64,000 bases of DNA from Gemmatimonadota bacterium (lineage in GTDB: Bacteria; Gemmatimonadota; Gemmatimonadetes; Gemmatimonadales; Gemmatimonadaceae), in assembly GCA_021298835.1 (NCBI GenBank), contig JAJTHG010000008.1:1-64000 (forward strand). The letters run 5' to 3'. The position numbers were made by a program, and so were the translations under genes. Positions 37,229-46,077 of this stretch are shown here, piece after piece (within the stretch, counting starts at the first letter, position 1; each line of letters opens with the position of its first letter). Below the pieces are notes generated by a model that was not told the DNA's origin, ran no database searches, and saw only the letters and a program-made list of their open reading frames with translations.

Positions 37229-38700
37229 GCCGGGAGGGTCTGGTCGCCGACGGCGGCCAGGCGCCGGAAAGTGGCACCGCGCTCTTCGTAGTTCGCGAAC
37301 ATGTCGTAGCTCGAACAGGCGGGACTCAGCAGGACGACGTCGCCCGGCGCCGACACGGCGCGGGCACGCTGCATGACCTCGTCGAATGACGATCCAAGGC
37401 GCTCGACGGGCACGAAGCCCGCCAGGTCCCGCTCGACGAGGGGGGCGGCCTCACCGTAGGCCAGCACGACCTTCGCGCAGCGGTTCAGTTCGGGAATCAG
37501 TGGTGTGTACGGATCACCTTTGTGACGCCCTCCGAGCAGCAGGATCGTCGGCCGCGACATCCCCGCGAGCGCCACCTGCGTGCTCGCCACGTTCGTCGCC
37601 TTCGAGTCGTTGATCCACGTGACGCCGTCGAAGGTGCCGACGGCCTCCAGCCGGTGCGCCAGCGCGCGGAACGACGCCAGCGCGCGGGCGATCACGGCGC
37701 GGGCGTCGGGCGTCCGGTGCGCCGGGTCGGCGACCGCCACCGCCAGCGCCGCCGCGAGAGCGTTGGCGACGTTGTGGTCGCCCATCAGCGGCAACGCAGC
37801 TCGGTCGAGCAGCGGGCTCCCGAGCACCACCAGAGTCCCGCGGGTGCGGTCGTAGTGCGCGTCGGCGAAGCGGAGGGGCCCGGCCGGCCCGATCGCCGCG
37901 TGGCGCTCCGGATCGGCCACCGAGAACCCGTGCACGCTGCCCGGGAGCGTGGCGTGTGCGTCCGCGAAGCCGGGCCAGCGGTGAAACAGGCCGAGGACCG
38001 CCGCGTCGTCCGCGTTGAGCACCCACCGCGAGCCGGCGTCGGCGTTCGCGAAGAGCCGCGCCTTGTCGGCGTAGTACGCCGCGACGTCGGGGTAGCGATC
38101 GAGGTGGTCCGGGCTGAGGTTGGTGACGACCCCGACGGTCGGCTTCACGGACGGCGTGTCGTGGAGCTGGAAGCTCGACATCTCGAGCGCGACCCAGGGC
38201 GGTGGTGCGTCGCGCAGCGCCAGCGAGGCCAGCGGGGTGCCGATGTTGCCCGCGTCGGGGGCCTCGTGCCCGAGCGCGCGCAACAGGTGGCCCACGAGCG
38301 CCGTGGTGGTGGTCTTGCCGTTCGTCCCGGTGACCGCGACGTAGCGCAGCGTCGGCATCGCCAGCAGGGCGACCTCGAGTTCGCCCACGACGGGGACCCC
38401 GGCTTCGCGCGCCGCCGCGAGCGGGGGTGCCTCGGGGGGCACCCCCGGGCTCGCGACCACGCACGCGGCGCGGGCGATCCGCGCGAGGTCGTGCCCGTCG
38501 GGCTGCACATCGACCCCGAGGGCGGTGAGCGCCTGCGCCGCCTCGCGCGCGCGGGGCGCCGCGCCGGCGTCGCTGGCGTACACCGCGTGGCCATGCCGCC
38601 GCAGCAGTTCGGCGGCGGCGCGCCCGCTGGCCCCGAGGCCGACGACGGCGACCTCGCCCGGGCGTCCCGCCGGCAGGGGCAGCGGCGGACGGCGGGTCAC
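37225..38700 (-). CDS. murD: UDP-N-acetylmuramoyl-L-alanine--D-glutamate ligase
   Basis: Adds D-Glu to UDP-MurNAc-L-Ala. It is 491 residues from a GTG that overlaps the mraY stop (GTGA). N-terminal EVAVVGLGASGRAAAELLRRHG binds the uridine nucleotide; the P-loop is VAVTGTNGKTTTTALVGH; VALEMSSFQLHD, TNLSPDHLDRY, GDHNVANALAA, WINDSKATN and VLLSPACSSYDMFANYEERG follow in family order. Confidence 0.96.
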   Translation of the reverse strand: MTRRPPLPLPAGRPGEVAVVGLGASGRAAAELLRRHGHAVYASDAGAAPRAREAAQALTALGVDVQPDGHDLARIARAACVVASPGVPPEAPPLAAAREAGVPVVGELEVALLAMPTLRYVAVTGTNGKTTTTALVGHLLRALGHEAPDAGNIGTPLASLALRDAPPPWVALEMSSFQLHDTPSVKPTVGVVTNLSPDHLDRYPDVAAYYADKARLFANADAGSRWVLNADDAAVLGLFHRWPGFADAHATLPGSVHGFSVADPERHAAIGPAGPLRFADAHYDRTRGTLVVLGSPLLDRAALPLMGDHNVANALAAALAVAVADPAHRTPDARAVIARALASFRALAHRLEAVGTFDGVTWINDSKATNVASTQVALAGMSRPTILLLGGRHKGDPYTPLIPELNRCAKVVLAYGEAAPLVERDLAGFVPVERLGSSFDEVMQRARAVSAPGDVVLLSPACSSYDMFANYEERGATFRRLAAVGDQTLPA

Positions 38701-39839
38701 CTGAGCTTGAGCGTCGAGAGCGCCAGGAAGGCGCAGAGGATGCCGAGGATCCAGAACCGGACCACCACCTGCGTCTCCGGCCAGCCGATCATCTCGAAGT
38801 GGTGGTGGATGGGTGCCCGCCGGAAGACGCGGTGCTGCTGGGCGTACTCGAGGCCGTGGCGCCGCTTGCGGTACTTGAAGACCGAGCGCTGCACGATGAC
38901 CGACAGGGTCTCGGCGACGAACACCCCGCCGACGATCACGAGGAGGAACTCGCTCTTGAGCAGGATCGCGATCGCCCCGAGCGCGCCGCCCAGGGCGAGC
39001 GACCCGGTGTCGCCCATGAACACCTGCGCCGGGTGCGCGTTGAACCACAGGAAGCCGATCACGGCGCCGAAGACGGCCGAGCAGAACACCGTGAGCTCCC
39101 CCGCCCCGCGCAGGAAGTACACGCCGAGGTAGGCGCTCGTGTCCACGCGTCCCATCACGTAGGCGAAGATCGCGAACGTGATGATCGCGATCGCGATCAG
39201 GCCGGCGGCGAGGCCGTCGAGCCCGTCGGTGAGGTTGACGCTGTTGCTCGCCCCGGTGAGCACGACCGTGACCCACGGGATGTACAGCACGGACATCCAC
39301 GGCAGCGCCGGCACGAGCAGCACGTACTTGTAGAACGGGAGCGTCGTGCTCGCGCCCGGCAGCGCGCTCACGGGATACTGCCAGAGCAGGAAGCCGAGCA
39401 CCGCGCCGATGCCGACCTGTCCCAGCAGCTTGTACCGCTCGATGAGGCCGACGTTCTTCTCGCCGCGCCGCTTCTGCTGCAGCTTGAGCCAGTCGTCGAG
39501 GAACCCGATGCCGCCCATCCACGCCGTCACGAGCACCGCGTACCACACGTAGCGGTTCTCGAGCTTCATCCACAGCAGCGTCGGCACGATCGCCGCGACG
39601 AGGATGATGAGACCGCCCATCGTGGGCGTGCTCCCCTTGGCCTGGTGCGAGTCGGGCGTCCCCGCGCGCACGACCTGATGTACCGCCATCGCCCGCAGAC
39701 GGCGCAGGATGAGCGGTCCGACGATGAACGAGAGCAGCAGCGCCGTCACCGCGGCACCCGCCGCCCGGAAGCTGATGTACTGGAAGAGCCGCAGCGCCGG
39801 GACGTCCGGCTGGAACGGGAGGAGCAGCCAGTTGAGCAC
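38697..39839 (-). CDS. mraY: Phospho-N-acetylmuramoyl-pentapeptide-transferase
   Basis: Integral membrane enzyme that makes lipid I from UDP-MurNAc-pentapeptide and undecaprenyl phosphate. It is 380 residues from a GTG (VLNWLLLPFQ). Catalytic aspartates are in FLDDWLKLQQK and NLTDGLDGLAAG; AHPAQVFMGDTGSLALGG and APIHHHFEMIGW are the remaining signature loops; KGSTPTMGG is also conserved. About 10 membrane helices. Starts 37 bp after murF. Confidence 0.96.
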   Translation of the reverse strand: MLNWLLLPFQPDVPALRLFQYISFRAAGAAVTALLLSFIVGPLILRRLRAMAVHQVVRAGTPDSHQAKGSTPTMGGLIILVAAIVPTLLWMKLENRYVWYAVLVTAWMGGIGFLDDWLKLQQKRRGEKNVGLIERYKLLGQVGIGAVLGFLLWQYPVSALPGASTTLPFYKYVLLVPALPWMSVLYIPWVTVVLTGASNSVNLTDGLDGLAAGLIAIAIITFAIFAYVMGRVDTSAYLGVYFLRGAGELTVFCSAVFGAVIGFLWFNAHPAQVFMGDTGSLALGGALGAIAILLKSEFLLVIVGGVFVAETLSVIVQRSVFKYRKRRHGLEYAQQHRVFRRAPIHHHFEMIGWPETQVVVRFWILGILCAFLALSTLKLR

Positions 39840-39876
39840 GGGATCTCGCGGAGGGGGTCTTGCGTCCGCGCGAAAC

Positions 39877-41322
39877 CTAATGGTGCGCGTCCGGCCCCGG
39901 TGCGGGTGAGGCGGTCGCGGCGCCCGGGGGGGCGCCGGCGGTCGCGACGCCGGCCCACGACTCCAGCCGGGGCACCAGCCGCTCGAGCCGCACCCCGCGC
40001 GAGGCCTTGAGGAGCACCACCGCATCCGGGGCCAGGCGCGGCGCGAGCACCGGCCACAGCGGTTCGACGTCGTCGGCGACCACGACCCGCGCATCCCCCG
40101 GGGCCACGCGCCGCAGCGCGGCGGCCATCGCCTCGACGCCGGCGATCACGTCCGCCGACGACGCCAGCGCTCGCCGCGCGACCGCGTCGTGGAGGGCGTC
40201 CGCCTGGCTCCCGAGTTCACGCATCCCGCCCAGCACCGCCACCCGCTGGCGGCCCGGCGGCAGCGCGTCGAGGACGTCGAGGGCGGCCCGCATGGACGGT
40301 GGGTTCGCGTTGTAGCAGTCGTTGAGCAGCAGGGCGCGGCCCATCGGGACCAGCGCGCTGCGCATCGGCGGGAGCGTCACGCGCCCGATCGCCTCGGCCG
40401 CCGCGCCGAGTTCCACGCCGAGGGCGTCGGCCGTGGCGAGGGCGAGGGCCGCGTTCGCGAGGTTGTGCACTCCGGGCAGCGGGAGCGTAACGGGCACCCC
40501 GGCGAAGGTCATCCATCCCGTACCGGTGTCCTTGAGCCCCCATGCGGTGGCGGCGGGCTCGCCCGCGCCCAGGCCCGTGACCACCACGCGGCGCGCGCGG
40601 GGGCGGACGGCCTCGGCGAGCTCCGGCTGCGCGGCGGGCGTGACGGCGATCGCGACGCCATCGGCGGCGCTGGCCTCCTCGGCGAGCACGCCGGCGAGGT
40701 CGCCGAAACCCTCGAGATGCTCCTCACCGACGCTGGTGATCACGGCGACGTCGGGCTCCGCGATCGCGCGCAGCGTCGCGACTTCGCCCGGCGTGTTCGT
40801 CCCGACTTCCACGACCGCCACGTCGGCGGCGTCGGGCAGCGCGAGGAGGGTCAGCGGCACGCCCACGAGGTTGTTCAGGTTGCCCGCGGTGGCATGCACG
40901 GTGAACGCGGCCCCGAGCGCGGCGCGGAGGAGTTCCTTGGTGGTGGTCTTGCCGTTCGAGCCCGCGACAACCACGACCGGCTTCCCCCACGCGCGTCGGC
41001 GATACCGCGCCAGCGCGCCGAGCGCCGTCAGCGGATCGCGCACCACGAAGGCCGGCACGCCGAGGCCGGCGGCGCGCTCCGCGTCGCGCACGACCACCGC
41101 GGCCGCACCGGCCGCGACGGCCTGGGCGAGGAAGTCGTGGGCGTCGAACCGCTCGCCCGACAGCGCGACGAACACCGCGCCGCGCGTGAGGGCGCGGGTG
41201 TCCGTCTCGACGCCGCCGAGCGGCCGGTCCCCGGCGGGTCCGGGGAGCGCCAACTCGTCCGCCAGCGCGTCGCGCAGGCGGTCGAGGGTCCAGAAGGGCG
41301 AGGGGGAATCGGACGTGGCCAT
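39877..41322 (-). CDS. murF: UDP-MurNAc-tripeptide--D-Ala-D-Ala ligase
   Basis: Adds the D-Ala-D-Ala dipeptide to the UDP-MurNAc-tripeptide. It is 481 residues. ETDTRALTRGAVFVAL at the N-terminus, P-loop VVVAGSNGKTTTKELLRAAL, GNLNNLVGVPLTLL, EVGTNTPGEV, LPGVHNLANAALALA and NDCYNANPPSMRAAL are MurF blocks. The C-terminal tail is a Pro/Ala-rich low-complexity extension. The ATG is adjacent to the murE stop. Confidence 0.96.
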   Translation of the reverse strand: MATSDSPSPFWTLDRLRDALADELALPGPAGDRPLGGVETDTRALTRGAVFVALSGERFDAHDFLAQAVAAGAAAVVVRDAERAAGLGVPAFVVRDPLTALGALARYRRRAWGKPVVVVAGSNGKTTTKELLRAALGAAFTVHATAGNLNNLVGVPLTLLALPDAADVAVVEVGTNTPGEVATLRAIAEPDVAVITSVGEEHLEGFGDLAGVLAEEASAADGVAIAVTPAAQPELAEAVRPRARRVVVTGLGAGEPAATAWGLKDTGTGWMTFAGVPVTLPLPGVHNLANAALALATADALGVELGAAAEAIGRVTLPPMRSALVPMGRALLLNDCYNANPPSMRAALDVLDALPPGRQRVAVLGGMRELGSQADALHDAVARRALASSADVIAGVEAMAAALRRVAPGDARVVVADDVEPLWPVLAPRLAPDAVVLLKASRGVRLERLVPRLESWAGVATAGAPPGAATASPAPGPDAHH

Positions 41323-42795
41323 TCAGCGGTGGGCGAGGAGGTCGCGCACGATCTCGGCTTCGTCGAACGGCTGCGCGACGGTGCCGCGAATCTGGTAGGT
41401 CTCGTGTCCCTTGCCGGCGAGCAGCACCACGTCGCCGGGCTGCGCCTCGGCGAGCGCGGCGGCGATCGCCGCGCGGCGATCCTCGATCCGCCGGTGGGTG
41501 CGCCGCGTCATGCCGGCCTCGATGTCGTCGAGGATGCGCTCCGGTTCCTCGGTGCGCGGATTGTCGCTCGTCAGGTACACGACGTCCGCCAGGCGCTCGG
41601 CGATCGCACCCATCGCGGGGCGCTTGCCACGGTCGCGGTCGCCGCCGCAGCCGAAGAGCACGCGCAGCCGTCCCGGCGTGAACGGCCGCACCGCGGTGAT
41701 CGCGCGCTCGAGCGCGTCGGGAGTGTGCGCGTAGTCGCGCAGCACCGTCGGCGCGTCGGCGAGCCGCTCGAGCCGTCCGGGCACCTGCGGCAGCGTCCCG
41801 AGGGCATGCGTCACCTGCCCCATCGGCCGCCCCAGTGCGAGCGCGGTGGCGGCGGCGGCGAGGGCGTTGGCGACGTTGAAGTCTCCCAGGAGCGGTAGCC
41901 GCGCCTCGGCCGCCGCCCCGAAGGCGCGCAGCACGAAGCGGCTGCCGCGCCCGTCGAACGCGAGCGCCTCGGCGCGTACGTCGGCACCCGGCTCGAGGCC
42001 GAAGGTGACCCGGCGCCCGGGGACGGCGAGGGACGCCCACGCCGGGTCGTCGGCGTTGACGACCGCCACGCCATCCGGGGCGAGCCACTCGACGAGCGAG
42101 GCCTTGGCGGCGAAGTACGCCTCCATGGTGCCGTGGTAGTCGAGATGATCACGCGTGAGGTTCGTGAAGACGGCCGCCTCGAAGCGGACGCCTTCGATGC
42201 GCCGCTGGTGCAGCGCGTGGGAGCTCGTCTCCATGGCCACCGTGCGCACCCCGCGGTCGGCGAGGAGCCGCAGGACGCGCTGCAGCTCCACCGGCCCGGG
42301 CGTGGTGAGCCCGCTGCCACCGGGGACGACGAGCCCCGCCGATCCCGTCAGCACGCCGAGCGTGCCGATGCTCGCGGCGGGGGCATCCGGAGCATCGAAG
42401 AGGTGGCGCAGCATGCCGACGGTCGTCGTCTTGCCGTTGGTCCCGGTGACGGCCAGGAGCCGCAGGGCGCGCGAGGGATCGTCGTACCACGCCGCCGCCG
42501 CGACGGCCGCAGCCCGGCGCCCCTCACGCACCACGAGGGCGGGGCCGGTCGTCGCCGACGCGTCCTCGAGGATCATCAAGGCCGCGCCGGCGGCCTCGGC
42601 CCTGGGCACGAACGCATGCCCGTCGGCGACGGCACCGCGCACCGCGATGAAGGCACCGCCGGGGGTCACCTGCCGCGAGTCGTCCGTCAGGCCGGTCAGC
42701 ATGGCGGGCGTCACGCCACGGCGTTCCACGAGCAGGCCGGCGCGCGCGAGCGCGTCGGCCACGCGCTCGGCGCGCACGCCCCCCGTATTGCTCAT
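41323..42795 (-). CDS. murE: UDP-MurNAc-L-Ala-D-Glu--meso-diaminopimelate ligase
   Basis: Adds the third amino acid of the stem peptide. It is 490 residues. TDDSRQVTPGGAFIAVRG, P-loop LAVTGTNGKTTTVGML, ETSSHALHQRR, TRDHLDYHGTMEAYFAAKASL (with a carbamylated-Lys candidate), GDFNVANALAAAA and DYAHTPDALERAI are present. The substrate-selecting motif is TSDNPRTEEP; DNPR is the mDAP version, predicting mDAP-type peptidoglycan. The ATG (MSNTGGVRAERV) lies 10 bp after ftsI. Confidence 0.96.
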   Translation of the reverse strand: MSNTGGVRAERVADALARAGLLVERRGVTPAMLTGLTDDSRQVTPGGAFIAVRGAVADGHAFVPRAEAAGAALMILEDASATTGPALVVREGRRAAAVAAAAWYDDPSRALRLLAVTGTNGKTTTVGMLRHLFDAPDAPAASIGTLGVLTGSAGLVVPGGSGLTTPGPVELQRVLRLLADRGVRTVAMETSSHALHQRRIEGVRFEAAVFTNLTRDHLDYHGTMEAYFAAKASLVEWLAPDGVAVVNADDPAWASLAVPGRRVTFGLEPGADVRAEALAFDGRGSRFVLRAFGAAAEARLPLLGDFNVANALAAAATALALGRPMGQVTHALGTLPQVPGRLERLADAPTVLRDYAHTPDALERAITAVRPFTPGRLRVLFGCGGDRDRGKRPAMGAIAERLADVVYLTSDNPRTEEPERILDDIEAGMTRRTHRRIEDRRAAIAAALAEAQPGDVVLLAGKGHETYQIRGTVAQPFDEAEIVRDLLAHR

Positions 42796-42805
42796 GGGCG
42801 TCCGC

Positions 42806-44761
42806 TCATTTCGGGCCCCCGGCGCCAAAGCGCACGAGACTGCCGGCCTTGAGCATGGTGCCGGCCGCCGGATCGGTGCCCGGGGTGCCGCGCCACTCGA
42901 CGCGAAACCCCGCCTGGTGCAGCGCGAGCACCGCGCGCCTCGCGGGGAGGCCGCTGACGTCGGGCACGCTGCGCGGCGGAACGGCCGGGGCGGCGGCTCG
43001 CCGCTGGCCCAACTCGATCACGACCGGCACGTCACCGGTGTCGGCGACCGGGGCCTCGGCGACGAGTGACTCCCGGGACGCCATCGTCGCCGCGGGCAGC
43101 ATCGGATCCCGGGCCTTCGCGACGGCGGGCACGTCCGGCAGTGTGTTGCGGCCGGCGACGAGCCCCTGCAGTACGGCCGCCGCGACCGGCGCGGCGACGC
43201 GGCCGCCGTAGTAGGCGTCGCCGCGGGGGTTGTCGAGCTTCACGACGACGACGACCCGCGGGTCGTCGGCCGGGAAGAGCCCCACGAACGAGGCGGTGTA
43301 CGCCCCGGCCTCGTAGCGGCCGTTGCGGCCGACCCGGCGAGCCGTCCCCGACTTGCCGCCCACGCGCGTGGTGACGAGCCGCGCCCTGCCCGACGTACCG
43401 GTCTCGACGACCTCGACGAGCATGCGCCGCACGGCCGCCGCCGCCGCCGGCGAGAAGACGCGACGCAGCACGCGACGGCGGTGGGCGAAGACGACCCGCC
43501 CGTCCGGCGACCGCACCTCCCGCAGCAATCCGGGCTGCAGCACCTCGCCGCCATTGGCGATGGCGGCGTAGGCGACCGCCAGCTGGAGCGGCGTCACGGC
43601 AACCTCGTAGCCCATGGCGAGTGAGGCCGGCGACGTGGCGGACCACCGCCGGGGCTCGCGCAGCGTGCCGGCGGCCTCGAGCGGGTACGGCACCCCGGTC
43701 GGCGTGCCGAAGCCCAGGTCGCGGAGCAACTCGTACTGCTCGCGCGCGGAGAACCGGGCGGCGAACTGCACGATGCCGACGTTGCTCGACTGCGCGATGA
43801 CCTCGGTGAGGGTCATGCGGGGGGCGCGGTGCATGTCGGTGATCGTGCGCGCGCCGAGCCGCAGGGTGCCGTTGTACGTGTTGACGGTCTCGTCGGGACG
43901 GGCGCGCCGGAGATCGAGCAGCCGGCCGGCGACGAAGGGCTTGAGCGTGCTGCCCGGTTCGAACGCCTCCGTCAGGGTGGTCGCCGAGGTTGACCGGGGA
44001 TCGGGGCGCCGGCTCGCCAGCGCGAGCACGGCGCCGTCGGTGGGGTCGAGCACGACGATGTCGCCCCCGTCGGCACCGGTCTGGGCCATCGCCTCGCGCA
44101 ATTCGCGCTCGGCGAGGTCCTGGACCGCCTGCTTGACGGTGAGCGTGACCGCATGGCCCGGCACGGCGGTGTCGCCCTCGACGCGCGGCGACGGCAGGTC
44201 CGCACCGCGCGCGTCCCGCAGCACCCGGGCCGTGCCATCCCGCCCGGCGAGCAGCGAGTCCAGGGCGAACTCCAGGCCGTCGAGCCCGCGCGTCGGGGTG
44301 GCGCGTCCCACCAGCCGCCGGACGGCCTCGCCCGCCGGCGCCACGCGCTCGGCGACCCACGTGGTCCTCACGCCGGCGATCCTGCGCAGGGCGGCCACGT
44401 CGCCCGGCAGGAAGCGCTGCGGCAGGTCGATCCACGACAGCGCGGGATTCATCACGCGCCGGACCTGCGGCGCCGGCACGCCGGCGGCGGCGAGCGCGCG
44501 CGCCACCGCGCGCCGGTTCCTGGTCGCCTTGAGGTCGATTGCGATGGTCACGAGGGCACGACTCTCGGCGAGCACCGCGCCGTCGGCATCGCGGATGGTG
44601 CCGCGGGGCGCGGGCAGCGCCGTCGCTTTGCGGTGATTCCCCTCGGCCACCTCGCGCCAGTACCCGCCCTGCCAGAGCTGCACCCAGCCGGCGCGCAGCA
44701 GGATCGCCACGGCCGCGGCCGCGAGGGCCCACGTGAGGATCCGCGTGCGGTCAGCGCGCAC
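42806..44761 (-). CDS. ftsI: Septal transpeptidase FtsI (PBP3) with PASTA domain
   Basis: Class B penicillin-binding protein cross-linking septal peptidoglycan. It is 651 residues from a GTG overlapping the ftsL end by 11 bp. One N-terminal membrane helix (WALAAAAVAILLRAGW), a pedestal domain with RGTIRDADGAVLAES, then the transpeptidase: active Ser271 in FEPGSTLKPF (SxxK), AQSSN (SxN) and VGGKSGTARR (KSGT). The last 65 residues (SVPDVSGLPARRAVLALHQAGF) are a PASTA domain, as in SpoVD-type PBPs but not in E. coli FtsI. Confidence 0.96.
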   Translation of the reverse strand: MRADRTRILTWALAAAAVAILLRAGWVQLWQGGYWREVAEGNHRKATALPAPRGTIRDADGAVLAESRALVTIAIDLKATRNRRAVARALAAAGVPAPQVRRVMNPALSWIDLPQRFLPGDVAALRRIAGVRTTWVAERVAPAGEAVRRLVGRATPTRGLDGLEFALDSLLAGRDGTARVLRDARGADLPSPRVEGDTAVPGHAVTLTVKQAVQDLAERELREAMAQTGADGGDIVVLDPTDGAVLALASRRPDPRSTSATTLTEAFEPGSTLKPFVAGRLLDLRRARPDETVNTYNGTLRLGARTITDMHRAPRMTLTEVIAQSSNVGIVQFAARFSAREQYELLRDLGFGTPTGVPYPLEAAGTLREPRRWSATSPASLAMGYEVAVTPLQLAVAYAAIANGGEVLQPGLLREVRSPDGRVVFAHRRRVLRRVFSPAAAAAVRRMLVEVVETGTSGRARLVTTRVGGKSGTARRVGRNGRYEAGAYTASFVGLFPADDPRVVVVVKLDNPRGDAYYGGRVAAPVAAAVLQGLVAGRNTLPDVPAVAKARDPMLPAATMASRESLVAEAPVADTGDVPVVIELGQRRAAAPAVPPRSVPDVSGLPARRAVLALHQAGFRVEWRGTPGTDPAAGTMLKAGSLVRFGAGGPK

Positions 44762-45065
44762 GACGCGGCCCCTCGACGGGCGGCAGGTAGATGACCTGGC
44801 TGTCCGACGGCATGCGCATCCCGAGGCGCCGCTCGGCCACCGGCATGAGCGCCACGCGGCTCGAGGCCGCGCGGATGTCCCGCTCGAGCTGCGTGCGGCG
44901 CGCCTCCAACTGCACGCGTTGCTCGCCGAGTGCGGCGAGGCGGCGTGCCTGCGCGATCCCGTAGCTGCGACGGGCGACGACGCCGGTCGCGAGCACGAGG
45001 AACGCGCCGAGCCCGAGGGCCGCCAGCGTCCGGCCGGCCGGGGCTACGCGGCGGCCTTTCGCCAC
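44751..45065 (-). CDS. ftsL: Cell division protein FtsL
   Basis: Small bitopic divisome protein of 104 residues from a GTG ([12 protein letters not shown]) lying 22 bp inside the rsmH 3' end. One membrane helix (AALGLGAFLVLATGVVARR) precedes a coiled coil with LEARRTQLERDIRAASSRVA and a conserved ending, RRLGMRMPSDSQVIYLP. Position between rsmH and ftsI and the topology decide the call, since FtsL sequences diverge strongly. An upstream longer frame would overlap rsmH much more. Confidence 0.88.
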   Translation of the reverse strand: MAKGRRVAPAGRTLAALGLGAFLVLATGVVARRSYGIAQARRLAALGEQRVQLEARRTQLERDIRAASSRVALMPVAERRLGMRMPSDSQVIYLPPVEGPRRAR

Positions 45066-46003
45066 GCGCGGAGGCGCGCGCTGCGCGCACGCGGGTTGGT
45101 GCCCGCCTCGCCGGGCTCGGCGACGACGGCCTTGCGGGTCAGGACCTGCCCGGCGGCGCGCCCGCCGCACGTGCACGTCGGCTGCCGGGGCGGGCAGGTG
45201 CAGGCGATGCTCCAGTCGCGGAGCGCGTGCTTCACGAGTCGGTCTTCTCCGGAGTGGTAGCTGATCACGACGAGGACGCCGCCAGGGGCGAGTCGGTCAC
45301 GCCACCGGGCCAGCGCGCGCGCGAGCCCGCCGGCCTCGTCGTTGACGACCATGCGCAGCGCCTGGAAGAGCCGCGCGAAGTCGGCCGGTCCGCTCCGGGG
45401 CCCGCGCACGGCGCGGATGGCCCCGACGAAGTCGTCGCTCGTCACGAAGGGACGGCTGGCGCGCCGGCGCACGACCTCGCGCGCGAGCCGCCGGGCCTGC
45501 GGTTCGTCGCCGAGGTCGCGGAACCACGTCAAAAGGTCGTCCTCGTCGGCGCGGTTGAGCAGGTCGGCGGCGGTCGGCGCGTCCGCCGAGGGATCCATGC
45601 GCGCGTCGAGCGGCGCACCGGGCCGGAAGGAGAAGCCGCGACCGACGTCGTCGAGCTGCCGCGACGACACGCCGAGGTCGAGGAGGACGCCATCGACGGG
45701 CGCGCCGGCAGGGACGATGGCGTCGATGTCGTCGTACGTCGCGGCCACGATGCGAAGCCGCCCCGCGGCGAGCGCCGCGTCGAGGCGCTCGGCGGCGGCC
45801 GCGCGGGCGGCGGGATCGCGATCCACCGCCGTCACGCGATGGCCCGCCGCCAGCAGCAGCGCCGCGTGGCCGCCGCCGCCGAGGGTGCCGTCCACGACGT
45901 GCGTCGCCCCGGCCAGCAGGGTCCGCACGGCGTCGGCGAGCACGGGGACGTGATAGGCATCGGCACCCGGGAGGAGGCCGAGACCCGGCGGCGCATCGGA
46001 CAT
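45044..46003 (-). CDS. rsmH: 16S rRNA (cytosine-1402-N4)-methyltransferase
   Basis: SAM-dependent methyltransferase acting at the ribosomal P-site (former MraW). It is 319 residues. YHVPVLADAVRTLL, the SAM loop VVDGTLGGGGHAALLL, VDRDPAARAAAAERL, VDGVLLDLGVSSRQLDD, GFSFRPGAPLDARMD, QALRMVVNDE and VISYHSGEDRLVKHALRD are in order. It is the first dcw gene here; mraZ does not precede it. TATCTT at 46010-46015 (minus strand) sits 7-12 bp before the ATG and could be the -10 of a leaderless transcript. Confidence 0.97.
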   Translation of the reverse strand: MSDAPPGLGLLPGADAYHVPVLADAVRTLLAGATHVVDGTLGGGGHAALLLAAGHRVTAVDRDPAARAAAAERLDAALAAGRLRIVAATYDDIDAIVPAGAPVDGVLLDLGVSSRQLDDVGRGFSFRPGAPLDARMDPSADAPTAADLLNRADEDDLLTWFRDLGDEPQARRLAREVVRRRASRPFVTSDDFVGAIRAVRGPRSGPADFARLFQALRMVVNDEAGGLARALARWRDRLAPGGVLVVISYHSGEDRLVKHALRDWSIACTCPPRQPTCTCGGRAAGQVLTRKAVVAEPGEAGTNPRARSARLRAWRKAAA

Positions 46004-46023
46004 GGGGGAAAGATACCGAACGA

Positions 46024-46056
46024 CGACGGCCCGCCGGGGCTGCCGGCGGGCCGTCG
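46024..46056 (-). terminator. 14-bp perfect hairpin between TPR gene and rsmH
   Basis: CGACGGCCCGCCGG, 5-nt loop GGCTG, and its exact complement. It begins 22 bp past the stop of the secreted TPR gene and ends 20 bp before rsmH. On the minus strand it is followed by a T-containing stretch (TCGTTCGGTATCTTT). Probably the terminator of the TPR gene, possibly also affecting dcw expression. Confidence 0.65.
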
Positions 46057-46077
46057 CGCGTGGACCGGAAGGGGCGC

